From NCBI RefSeq assembly GCF_003149515.1, contig NZ_CP029145.1, forward strand, positions 2,604,001 through 2,668,000: a stretch of DNA of 64,000 nucleotides, written 5' to 3'. Position 1 is the stretch's first letter; each line of letters starts with the position of its first letter. The notes below the pieces were generated by a model. It was given only the letters and a program-made list of their open reading frames with translations. It was not told the DNA's origin and made no database searches. The position numbers were made by a program, and so were the translations under genes. Origin of the DNA: Hymenobacter nivis (GTDB lineage: Bacteria > Bacteroidota > Bacteroidia > Cytophagales > Hymenobacteraceae). Shown here in pieces: positions 36,810 to 44,718 of the stretch.

Positions 36810-37379
36810 ATGAAAAGCCTGCTACTCCTCTTATCCCTGGCGTTGGCCGCGCCGGCCGTGCGCGCTCAAAGTGCCCCCGCGCTGCCCGTCGACCCCACCA
36901 CGCACCTGGTGGCCTACTCCGCCGTGGTCGACATTCCCGGGGCCACCGAAAGCGAATTATTCCGCCGGGCCCGTGCCTGGGCCCTGCGCCGCTACAAGGG
37001 CGACGCCGCGGTGCTGCAAGTGCAGGACGCGGCCACCGGCAAAATCATCGTTAAGGGCCGCACGCAGGCCTTGGTGAATGGCCGCAGCTGCGGGCCCGTG
37101 GGCCACGTGCTCAGCATCCGCGTCCTTAAGGCAGGGCAGTACCAATACAACGTCACCCACTTTGTGAACACCAATACCACGCCCACCGGCGACTACGGCA
37201 TGGGCCCCTTCGAGCGCGAAAAACCGCACCTGACCTCGGCCTATACCGACGAAGTGACGGACGCCCTCATGCAAAAAACCTGGAACCTGCTACGCGTCAA
37301 CACCGACGACGAAATTAAGACCATGCTCGGCTACTTGCAGGCCGCCATGACTGACGCTACCCAGGACGCTAAGCTGTAG
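36810..37379 (+). CDS. Exported DUF4468-type protein
   Basis: 189 residues. Signal peptide (MKSLLLLLSLALAAPAVRAQ). The mature part starts LPVDPTTHLVAYSAVVDIPG, then SELFRRARAWALRRY, DAATGKIIVKGR and LSIRVLKAGQYQYNVTHFVN, the pattern of DUF4468 domains (TATA-binding-protein-like fold) common in Bacteroidota exported proteins. Molecular role unknown. It converges on the small gene at 37390 with 10 bases between stops. Confidence 0.82.
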   Translation: MKSLLLLLSLALAAPAVRAQSAPALPVDPTTHLVAYSAVVDIPGATESELFRRARAWALRRYKGDAAVLQVQDAATGKIIVKGRTQALVNGRSCGPVGHVLSIRVLKAGQYQYNVTHFVNTNTTPTGDYGMGPFEREKPHLTSAYTDEVTDALMQKTWNLLRVNTDDEIKTMLGYLQAAMTDATQDAKL

Positions 37380-37389
37380 CCGGCCCGGC

Positions 37390-37506
37390 CTATGCGGCGC
37401 GGTGGAAGTGCTCCCAAAGGGCCCACACGAAGCCCGCCGCCGCCGCGAAGGCCATTAACACGTACACGATGCGGGTTTGGCGGGGAATAATTTCGTCGCG
37501 TTTCAT
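37390..37506 (-). CDS. 38-residue single-TM protein, last gene of the stator locus
   Basis: MKRDEIIPRQTRIVYVLMAF continues into AAAAGFVWALWEHF and ends HRAA. One TM helix (about 13-31) has a basic N-terminus, suggesting an N-in orientation. It starts 67 bases after the MotB-like gene and reads in the same direction, so it may be cotranscribed. Too short for family assignment; a small subunit of the membrane complex is plausible. Confidence 0.55.
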   Translation of the reverse strand: MKRDEIIPRQTRIVYVLMAFAAAAGFVWALWEHFHRAA

Positions 37507-37573
37507 GGGGGCGGGCCATTGGTAACTAACTTCCAACGGCCCGCAGGGGGCCCCAGTTGTTATCCCCAGGTTA

Positions 37574-38236
37574 TCATTTACCGATGGAGCCAATCTTGGG
37601 CTGAATCTGAATAATAAAGCGCTTGTTCTTGGCCTCCTCGGGGCCCGTGTAGCGGCCGGCGCCGCGGAAGCCGCTGCCGGCGGCCACTACTTCCAGATTG
37701 GGCGGGAATTGCAGGCCGGCCTGCTCCCAGAGCCGCAGCACGGCCAGGGCCCTACTGTAGCTGAGCTGGCGCACGGCGGGCCCGTCAAGGTTGTGCGGAT
37801 CGGTAGCGGGGTAGCGCAGGTCCTTAGCGGCGCGGCCCTCTACCACAATGAGGTACTGCACATTATCCCGCTTGTCCAGGCTCTGCATCTGGTGCAGCAG
37901 GAAGCGCCCGGCCTGCACCAGGGGCCCCTGGGCGGCGGCGGGCAGCACGTCGCTCTTGGGCGCGAAGGTGACTTCCGAGTTCAGCTCGTAGCGCTTGTAG
38001 CGCTGGTTGTAGGTGAAGTAGCTGCTCTCCAGGCGCTTCAGGGCGTCCTTGATTTCGTCGAGCTTGCGCTTTTCCTGCACCTGCACCTTTAGCTCAGCAA
38101 TCAGGTTCTCGTTGGTGCGCTGCTTGTCCTGGAAGCGCTTGTAGCTGAGTACGAACAGCACCAGCATCACCAGGAACAAGGCCGTCATCAGGTCCACGTA
38201 GCTGGGCCAGAAGAAATCTTTGCGGTCCTGGTTCAT
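37574..38236 (-). CDS. MotB/ZorB-like stator protein with OmpA-type domain
   Basis: 220 residues. A single N-terminal TM contains the proton-binding-type aspartate D15 (WPSYVDLMTALFLVMLVLFV), as in MotB, ExbD, TolR and ZorB. A short coiled coil (about 36-70) follows, then an OmpA-like domain (about 85-215): EVTFAPKSDVLPAAAQ, LIVVEGRAAKDL, LSYSRALAVLRLW and KNKRFIIQIQPK. The usual GHTD is EGRA here, so peptidoglycan binding may be altered. Size and layout are those of ZorB. It is downstream of the MotA-like gene, like other stator pairs, and likely forms with it an ion-driven inner-membrane motor. Confidence 0.85.
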   Translation of the reverse strand: MNQDRKDFFWPSYVDLMTALFLVMLVLFVLSYKRFQDKQRTNENLIAELKVQVQEKRKLDEIKDALKRLESSYFTYNQRYKRYELNSEVTFAPKSDVLPAAAQGPLVQAGRFLLHQMQSLDKRDNVQYLIVVEGRAAKDLRYPATDPHNLDGPAVRQLSYSRALAVLRLWEQAGLQFPPNLEVVAAGSGFRGAGRYTGPEEAKNKRFIIQIQPKIGSIGK

Positions 38237-38288
38237 TTTAGTTGTCAGTTGCTAGTTATTCGTTATCAGTTGTTTGTTGCAGTCGTGC

Positions 38289-38439
38289 AGGGCCCCCAGG
38301 CCGTCATGCTGAGCAGAGCCGAAGCATCTCTACTGCGCAAGTAATCCAATCAATTGAGTTAGTACCGCGGGAGAGATACTTCGCTGCGCTCCGCTCAGCA
38401 TGACAATCTTGAAGGGCACGATGACGGCCTGGGGCCCCT
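38289..38439. repeat. Palindromic repeat, family A (GTCATGCTGAGC/CCGAAGCATCTC), copy 1
   Basis: Outer arms AGGGCCCCCAGGCCGTCAT and ATGACGGCCTGGGGCCCCT; inner arms GTCATGCTGAGCAGAGCCGA and its partner ending CGCTCAGCATGAC. It sits between the MotA-like and MotB-like genes. A diverged AGTTGTCAGTTGCTAGTT array lies beside it (38243-38279). Copy 2 is at 49525-49642. Confidence 0.9.
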
Positions 38440-38473
38440 AAGCGCTGATAACCGCCAACGGGCAACTAAATCC

Positions 38474-39916
38474 TCACTTCTTGTTCAGGCCCAATGCTTT
38501 CTGGAGCCAGCTGCGCTCGGTGAGTTGCTCCAGTACGGCGTTGGTACGCGTGACTTGGAACAGCAGCTGCTGCTGCAAAGCCGTGTCGGCGTCGAGGCGC
38601 TGCTCCAGGGCCCTAATGGCCTGCGCAGTTTGCTGGGCCTGGCGCTCTTGCAGCTGGTTAAGAGCTTGTTGCTGGGCCGGTAGTTGGCTGAACGGGTTGA
38701 GGTACTCGACGATGCGCTGGTAAATGTTGTCGGCCTTGAGCGTGTCGAAGCGGCGCTGCCATTCGGCCTGAGCGTTCTCGGCGTCGGCATTGAAGTGGGC
38801 CAGGCGCGTGGTCATCATGCCCGTGAGCTGGCGGCTGGCCTTGTCGAAGTACTGCTCCGTGTCGGCGCCCATGCGGTCCATGCGCTCCTGGCTTTGGTTG
38901 AAGAACCGGAACTGGCGGTCCACCGTGTCGTTGTGCTGCTGGAGCATCGCCGGCACTTGGTTGAGGCCGGTTTCGAGGCCTGTGAGGCGGCTCAGCAGGC
39001 CCTCCACTTTGCGCACCACGTCGCCGCCAGCGGCCAGCGTGGCGTTCAATTTCTCCTGGTACACCAAAAAATCCTCGAACATGTGGGCGCTGCGGTCCAT
39101 CCGATCGAACACGGCCACCGAGGCGTTGGCCATCTCGGTGAACCCTATCCCCTGCAATCGCTCCAGAAACCGCCGCTGCACCTCCGTACTGCTGATAATC
39201 TGATCGATAAGCGGCCGCAGCTGCTCAAAAGCCGGGCCGATGGACTGGATGTCGTTGACGAATTTGACATTGAAACCATCGAGCACCGTTTTCAGTGTGC
39301 TCAGGCTACCGGCCATATCAGAATGCAGAATGGGCAGCAATTCGACCTGCAAAAACGAGTAGTAATCGTTGCGTAGCCGCTCGGCCTGGCGGCGGGCCTC
39401 GCGGTACCGCGCGTTGCCCCACAGCGTGAGGCCCAGCCCGCACAAGCTGCCCACCATCGCCACCGTGATGCCCCGCAGGAAGCCCGCAATGGCCGCATCG
39501 TCAAACTTGCCGTCGCCCAGCACGAGGCTCACCAGGCCCAAAATGGCCCCGCCAAACGTGCCCATCAGCCCGATGTAGAGCGGCAGCGAGGTGGTGGATT
39601 GGATTTCGCCGTCGAGGGCCCCCACGCGCCGCTCGGTCAGGTCTTGCAGGATGTTGAAGTCGGCCGTACCCTTGTTTTTGAGCAGGTACACGTTAGTGTT
39701 GGCCAGCACTTCGGCAAACTCGGGCGAGGGCGCGGTGCTGGCCACCGTATCTACCTCCCGCTGCGTCGCCGGGTCGCTGACTTTGGCAAGAAACAGGGCC
39801 CCGGCGCTGGGAAACAACTTCTCCAAACGGCCAATTTGGGCGCGGGCCCCCAGGAAGGCCCGCACTTGCAAGCCAATCAACAGCACCACGGCCAGGGCCT
39901 CAATTATCAGTAGCAT
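38474..39916 (-). CDS. MotA/ExbB/ZorA-like channel protein with long tail
   Basis: 480 residues. Three TM helices: residues 1-17, 111-134 (SLPLYIGLMGTFGGAILGLV) and 143-166 (IAGFLRGITVAMVGSLCGLG). The GLMGTFGGAILG and GITVAMVGSLCGLGLTLW segments are the pore-helix signatures of the MotA/TolQ/ExbB proton channel family. About 310 residues follow, rich in Gln, Arg, Leu and Ala heptads (FRFFNQSQERMDRM, LEQRLDADTALQQQLLF), predicting a long cytoplasmic coiled-coil tail as in ZorA. Together with the MotB-like gene it should form a 5:2 stator; the tail could couple to the NTPases encoded upstream. Confidence 0.87.
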   Translation of the reverse strand: MLLIIEALAVVLLIGLQVRAFLGARAQIGRLEKLFPSAGALFLAKVSDPATQREVDTVASTAPSPEFAEVLANTNVYLLKNKGTADFNILQDLTERRVGALDGEIQSTTSLPLYIGLMGTFGGAILGLVSLVLGDGKFDDAAIAGFLRGITVAMVGSLCGLGLTLWGNARYREARRQAERLRNDYYSFLQVELLPILHSDMAGSLSTLKTVLDGFNVKFVNDIQSIGPAFEQLRPLIDQIISSTEVQRRFLERLQGIGFTEMANASVAVFDRMDRSAHMFEDFLVYQEKLNATLAAGGDVVRKVEGLLSRLTGLETGLNQVPAMLQQHNDTVDRQFRFFNQSQERMDRMGADTEQYFDKASRQLTGMMTTRLAHFNADAENAQAEWQRRFDTLKADNIYQRIVEYLNPFSQLPAQQQALNQLQERQAQQTAQAIRALEQRLDADTALQQQLLFQVTRTNAVLEQLTERSWLQKALGLNKK

Positions 39917-39945
39917 AGGGTTGTTTTAGAATCCGTTACCTGGCT

Positions 39946-40038
39946 ACCCCACCCCCGGCCCCTCCCCGGCGGGGAGGGGTACCAGTACCTGGCCCGTTGA
40001 ACGCACCCTCCCCACCAGGGAGGGGCCGGGGGTGGGGT
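39946..40038. repeat. Palindromic repeat, family B (ACCCCACCCCCGGCCCCTCCC)
   Basis: A 21-base arm (ACCCCACCCCCGGCCCCTCC plus C) and its exact complement enclose a GC-rich core with further inverted pieces (CCTCCCC/GGGGAGG). It lies between the MotA-like gene and the gene at 40045. Confidence 0.9.
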
Positions 40039-40044
40039 TCCACG

Positions 40045-40959
40045 TCAGGCGAAGTAAATGCGCGCCTTGCGCACGATTTCCCAGTCGCCGCCGTCCACGC
40101 GGCGCAGTAGGCCGGGGGCCTCAGTCACGATGCGCGAGGCCGCGCCCTGGGGCAGGTTGAACTCGCAGGCCGGCTCCAGCACGTCGGCGTAGGAGCTGAT
40201 GTGGCGCGGGTGCGAAGCTGGGTCCGGGTTCACCTGGAACGTGGTTTCGTCGGGCCGCGCCGGGTCGAGGGTTAACTCATAAATGCTATTGTGGGCGGGC
40301 TGCTCTTGCAAGGCGTTGCGCCGGAACCGCCCGTTCACCGGCGCCGAGCTAACGTAAGCGCGGCGGGGCCCCGCCGGCGCGGGCGGGGCTGGGGCGGGCA
40401 CAGCCGGCTCCAAAAAGACCTCGTATTCTTCGTTGGCCGCAGCTGCAGTTGCTGTCGGCACAGCGGCCTCGGGCGGCGTGATAAGCGCGGGCATCGCAGC
40501 CACGGGCCGAATCAGGGGTTTGTTGGTTACTGCCTTGGACAGGCCGGGGGCCGCCGGGCCAGCTGCCAGCTTGGCTTGCTCGGCCAAGGCCCGTTCTATC
40601 ATTCGGTGCACCTGCTGGTGCTGGCCAGGGCTCAATGCATTCGGCTGCGCCACTGCTTGCGAAACAGGGCTGCCCGCCGCGCCCAAAGACGAAGACTTGC
40701 GCCGGGGCTTTGGCTTTAAAATCAAAAAAGCTACCCCGATCAAACTCAGCACCGACAAGGCCAGGGCCCATTCGCTCCAATCGTGGGCGGCCAAAGGCGC
40801 CGCCGCCACTTGGGCCACGGGCGGGCGGGCCGCCGGGGATGCCGGCGCAGTGTCCAGCACGCCTTGGGCCAGGGCCCCGCCAATCGGGCCCGCCAGCAGC
40901 ACGGCCACGGCCAGCCCCTGAGCAGCCGACTTCCCGAAATTAAGCAGTTTGCGCAGCAT
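40045..40959 (-). CDS. Unknown exported/membrane protein with Pro/Ala linker
   Basis: 304 residues. An N-terminal signal-like segment (about 12-31, AAQGLAVAVLLAGPIGGALA), a second TM (about 63-82, WALALSVLSLIGVAFLILKP) followed by a basic patch, then a long Pro/Ala/Gln-rich linker. A compact C-terminal part (about 225-304) looks folded: NSIYELTLDPARPDETTFQV, SSYADVLEPACEFN, GDWEIVRKARIYFA. It overlaps the upstream Hsp70-like gene by 20 bases, implying translational coupling and joint action. I recognise no family. It may link the cytoplasmic ATPase to the membrane motor. Confidence 0.75.
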   Translation of the reverse strand: MLRKLLNFGKSAAQGLAVAVLLAGPIGGALAQGVLDTAPASPAARPPVAQVAAAPLAAHDWSEWALALSVLSLIGVAFLILKPKPRRKSSSLGAAGSPVSQAVAQPNALSPGQHQQVHRMIERALAEQAKLAAGPAAPGLSKAVTNKPLIRPVAAMPALITPPEAAVPTATAAAANEEYEVFLEPAVPAPAPPAPAGPRRAYVSSAPVNGRFRRNALQEQPAHNSIYELTLDPARPDETTFQVNPDPASHPRHISSYADVLEPACEFNLPQGAASRIVTEAPGLLRRVDGGDWEIVRKARIYFA

Positions 40960-43900
40960 AATAGCGTTCGTAAAGGCGTTGGGTGAGCTTAGGCAGCGCG
41001 TCGCGGAAGGGGAAGAAAAACAGCGTTTCGCCGATGGGCGAGGTTTCCTTGGCGGTGCCGGCGGCGAGCTGGTTGAAGCCCGCGTTGAGGCTGTCGCCCA
41101 TCTCCTGCCGGAAAAACTCGCTCAGGAATTCGGCGTCAAACTCCACGTTCAGGCGGGGCAGCAGCTCCTCCACGTCGGGGTCGTTGGCCAGGAAGTCGAT
41201 GAGGCGCTGGGCGTTGACCAGCACGCCGTCGCGCCGGTCGCGGGCCTGGGCCAGGTTGGGCTGGGCAGCGCGGCCGGTGAGCACCGGCGCGGGCGCCGCG
41301 GCCAGGGCCCCTGCGGCAGCAGTCGCGTCGTCTTCGTCGGCATCCTTCGGGAAGGTGTCGCCAATGATAGCGGTGGCCTTCATGTTCTCCATCAACTCCT
41401 GCAAGGCCAGGTGCTCGCCCTGCTGGGCGGCGAAAAGGCGGGCCCCGCCGTTGGCGGTGGCCTCCTTGGGGTGGTCGGCCACAGTGAGGCGGAAGTCGGC
41501 GGGCACGGGCTGGCCGGTGGCAAACTCCAGCAGCAGGCGCGCCAGCTTGGTAGCCGTAGGCTGGCCGGGGCGGAAATCGAGCAGCTTGATGTACGTGCTG
41601 CCCTTGCCGCTGAAGCTGAGGTGGCGCGGCAACGGCGTAAGGCCCTGGGCCTGCGCCGCCTGCCCCACGTGGTACACAATGGCCGCGAAGTGCAGCAGCA
41701 GCACTACGCGTAGGTGCTGGGCCAGGATAATTTTCTCGCTGAACCGCAGCTGGTCATCGAACCCAAACAGCAGGCTCACTACGTCGGAGGCGTAGAAATC
41801 GGGGTTTTGCACGGCCTTGTCGAAGGCATTACGGGCCTTTTGGAAGGCGTCCTTATTCGTTTCGTCGGGCACCATTTTTCCCACCAGGGCCGTCTGGTAG
41901 CGTAAAAAGCCGTTCAGGCGGCCGCCGCGGGTCTGGCGCGAGCCGTCGCTCCACAGCACGTCGCCGGCGAAGCGGAACGAGCTGATAGCGGCCGGCTTCT
42001 CGCCCCGCACAAACAGCACGTCGGTGGTGCCGCCGCCAATGTCCACGTTCACGGCGTTCACGCCGTCGCGCGGCTCGATGGCGCCCTGCTTCACCAAGTC
42101 CAGGTACGGGGCCAGCGACTCGCTCAGCACCCGCGGCGGGTGCAGCTGCCGGGCCCCAAACACCCATTGGTATTCCTCGGCCCAGGTATTTTCAAACACC
42201 AGCTGGGCGGCGGCATTCATGCTCAGCGGCCGGAACCACACCACCTGCGTCTTGCTCACGTCGCCGTTGTTAAGGGCGGTTTTATGCTTGATTAGCAGTA
42301 GTATCTCACGCAAAAAGGCGCGCACACGGCGCTGGCCAGCTTCGTTGTCGGCCCCGCTGGTTTCCCACTTCAGGTTGGTTCGGTAGTGACCAGCGGCGGC
42401 GTTCAGCTCGTCGCGGTTGATGTTGAAACCGATGTTGACGTTGCCGAACAGCTGGGTAATCTGGCCCGCGAAAATCGGCGTTTCGCAGGTCGCCGTCCGA
42501 ATCGGGAAGGCGTAATCGGCCCCGTCCACGCCGATGAAGGCGGGCACAAACTCGCGGTTTTGCACCGTGCGGGCGTAGGCCAGGCTGCCAAAGCTGGTGC
42601 TGTAGCGCTCAGGCAGGGAGTTGGCGCGCTTCAGCGGCTGGTTCAGCGTCACCACCTGCAACTCGTCCTCCGTGGCAATGCGGAAGGACTCGGGCGTGGT
42701 GTCGGCGCCGCGCATCAGGGCCACGTGGCTGTTAGTAGTGCCAAAATCGACGGCGAACGTGAAGGCGGCCGGGCCGCTCGTCACCGCTTTCCAGCGGGGC
42801 ACCACCACGTTGCGCACCGTGCGAAACGGCGTGCCCGGCGCATCAGGCAGCGGGCATTCCAGCTCCACGAAATCAAACGGGGCCTGCCGCAGCTGGTAGT
42901 AAATGCTGGCCGCCCCGAACGGGTTGCGGGCCACGCGCACCTGCTTCTCGGCCCCGCGGGGCCCCTGCGCGTCGTGGAAATGCAGGTCGGCCAGCGTCGC
43001 GCCGGGGTTGTCGTCCACCAGCATCACTTCGTAGGTGTTGTTGATTTCGGCCCGCTCGTGCTTGTAGAACGGGAACACGCCCAGGTTCACGAGCGTCTCC
43101 ACGAGGAAGCCGTTTTCGGGGCGCTGGCTCACGGCGCTGGGCAGCTTGCGGTAGTAGTGGCGCTCGTAGATGACGGGCTGGCCGTGCTGCACGGGCACGG
43201 TCAGCGTCACGGTCACGTAGTTCATTTCCACCGTGAACTGCACCAGGCGGTTCACGTCCTCCGGGGTGAAGAAATTGAAAAACTGCTTTTTCAGCGGTAG
43301 TAGAAACGGAAACTGCAAGTCCGCATCGGTGTCAAAATCGGTGTATTGGTACGCCTTCCGGGCCCCCGGCTGGTAAATGACCGGCTGGCGGCCGGCCGCG
43401 AATTTGTCGCGGTTCAGGCCGTAGGGCAGCTCCACGAGGAAGTCTTCCAGCAGGTCGTTCACCGTCAGGTACGGGTAGGTGATGCCCAGCGCGGGCAGCA
43501 CGCGGGCCGCCAGGTTGGGCTCGGCGTCGGCCCAGCCAATCTGGGCCCCCATGCCGGCCGCGCCCTTGGTGCCGCCGTAGTAGTTGCTGCCCGTTAGGTC
43601 GAGGTCAGGCTTAAGCACGAGCGGCGCGGGGCCCTCCAGCACGCGGGTGGCGGCAATGAACCAGTCGCTGGTGCCCGGCTTTTGGGAGATGCGCGCCTGG
43701 TACAGCTCGGCCCCTTTGATGCGTACCGTGCCGCCCTCGTAGGGCAGCGGCTCGTAGTCGGCCAGGAACTCGGTGGGATTGAGGTTTTGGCCCGCCACGT
43801 CGTTCACGCGCTGCCGGTCAGTGTCCTGCAAATAGCGGAACAGGCTGTTGGCAAACGTCTTATCGCGCAGGTTTTTGTTGACGTCGAACCAGCCGTACAG

Positions 43901-44512
43901 AAATTTCTGAAACTCCGGGGCCCTGTTGGCCAGCGGCACAATGGCTTGGTCGAAGTAGCGTCCCGCACCGTTCACCCGCTGAATATCCAGCGGCCGCAGC
44001 CCCTGCCGCGCAAACACCAGCGTGAACGGCGAGGTGAGCCCGAGCAGCTCACGCCGCCCGCTGCCCCGCGCCTCCCCAAAAATCAAGAATAGCGTTTCGA
44101 CGCCCGCAAACTGCGGGTCGTTCAGGTACAGGCCCAGCGTGCGGCCCATCAGGCGGGTGGCCTCGTTGCTTTGCAGGGCCCTGAGCTGGTCGTCTTTGTG
44201 CCAGGGCAGCAGCGTAAGGCTATAGTTAGCAAACTGTTGCCGAAAAAACAGCAGCTCCAGCAAGTCCAGGCAGTGCGTCACTAAATGGTGGTACACGGAG
44301 GTGCCGTTGGGCTCGTGGCGCACAAACTCGAACGCCTCGGCCAGCAAATGCAGCTGCCCAAACGGCGTCGGAATCGACGTGCTCGTGACGTGCGCCGAGC
44401 CGCCATCAGGGTCGGCAATGGTCTTTATCTGGTTGTCGCTGATGCGGTCGGACTGCTGCCAGCCGCGAAGCAACGATTTGCCCTGCTGGTGCAGGCGAAG
44501 GATGGTGCTCAT
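40940..44512 (-). CDS. Large protein with Hsp70/actin-type ATPase core
   Basis: 1190 residues. The first about 580 residues match no family I recognise. The second half has the actin/Hsp70 nucleotide motifs in order: phosphate-1 AVDFGTTNSHVALMRG (about 586-600), phosphate-2 VDIGGGTTDVLFVRG (about 822-836) and adenosine-type SFSGKGSTYIKLL (about 968-980). A short linker and acidic stretch (DADEDDATAAAGALAAAP) come before a helical C-terminus. No signal peptide, so cytoplasmic. It overlaps the next gene by 20 bases. A SrfB-type virulence protein is an alternative family I cannot exclude by eye. ATP-driven chaperone-like or filament action coupled to the stator is inference. Confidence 0.82.
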   Translation of the reverse strand: MSTILRLHQQGKSLLRGWQQSDRISDNQIKTIADPDGGSAHVTSTSIPTPFGQLHLLAEAFEFVRHEPNGTSVYHHLVTHCLDLLELLFFRQQFANYSLTLLPWHKDDQLRALQSNEATRLMGRTLGLYLNDPQFAGVETLFLIFGEARGSGRRELLGLTSPFTLVFARQGLRPLDIQRVNGAGRYFDQAIVPLANRAPEFQKFLYGWFDVNKNLRDKTFANSLFRYLQDTDRQRVNDVAGQNLNPTEFLADYEPLPYEGGTVRIKGAELYQARISQKPGTSDWFIAATRVLEGPAPLVLKPDLDLTGSNYYGGTKGAAGMGAQIGWADAEPNLAARVLPALGITYPYLTVNDLLEDFLVELPYGLNRDKFAAGRQPVIYQPGARKAYQYTDFDTDADLQFPFLLPLKKQFFNFFTPEDVNRLVQFTVEMNYVTVTLTVPVQHGQPVIYERHYYRKLPSAVSQRPENGFLVETLVNLGVFPFYKHERAEINNTYEVMLVDDNPGATLADLHFHDAQGPRGAEKQVRVARNPFGAASIYYQLRQAPFDFVELECPLPDAPGTPFRTVRNVVVPRWKAVTSGPAAFTFAVDFGTTNSHVALMRGADTTPESFRIATEDELQVVTLNQPLKRANSLPERYSTSFGSLAYARTVQNREFVPAFIGVDGADYAFPIRTATCETPIFAGQITQLFGNVNIGFNINRDELNAAAGHYRTNLKWETSGADNEAGQRRVRAFLREILLLIKHKTALNNGDVSKTQVVWFRPLSMNAAAQLVFENTWAEEYQWVFGARQLHPPRVLSESLAPYLDLVKQGAIEPRDGVNAVNVDIGGGTTDVLFVRGEKPAAISSFRFAGDVLWSDGSRQTRGGRLNGFLRYQTALVGKMVPDETNKDAFQKARNAFDKAVQNPDFYASDVVSLLFGFDDQLRFSEKIILAQHLRVVLLLHFAAIVYHVGQAAQAQGLTPLPRHLSFSGKGSTYIKLLDFRPGQPTATKLARLLLEFATGQPVPADFRLTVADHPKEATANGGARLFAAQQGEHLALQELMENMKATAIIGDTFPKDADEDDATAAAGALAAAPAPVLTGRAAQPNLAQARDRRDGVLVNAQRLIDFLANDPDVEELLPRLNVEFDAEFLSEFFRQEMGDSLNAGFNQLAAGTAKETSPIGETLFFFPFRDALPKLTQRLYERYYAAQTA

Positions 44513-44538
44513 AGTGAATAGTATAGGTGCGGTCTGGG

Positions 44539-44707
44539 CCCGGGCTGCCGGCTTTTCGCCGGCTGCCCGGTAATCGCTAAACGGTTGGAGAGGAACGGTA
44601 ATCGCTGCACGGCAAGGGGGCAGGCGGAAGGCAACGGCTCGGCGCTGGGGGCCCTAATTGCCCGGGCGGCGATTACCGGGCAGCCGGCGAAAAGCCGGCA
44701 GCCCGGG
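44539..44707. repeat. Palindromic repeat, family C (CCCGGGCTGCCGGCTTTTCG), copy 1
   Basis: Two 39-base arms (44539-44577 and 44669-44707) are perfectly complementary across a 91-base spacer; each arm also contains the small hairpin GCCGGCTTTTCGCCGGC. It lies between the tubulin-like and Hsp70-like genes, 11 bases after the tubulin-like stop. Confidence 0.95.
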
Positions 44708-44718
44708 TCGGTCTCCTT

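Noticed and set aside
37574-39916. Canonical Zorya system
   Set aside because: No ZorC, ZorD or ZorE genes are next to the pair; the neighbours are tubulin-like, Hsp70-like and vWA proteins.
38474-39916. GldL/GldM gliding motor
   Set aside because: The protein has three TMs in MotA/TolQ style with a long tail, and GldK/GldN neighbours are missing.
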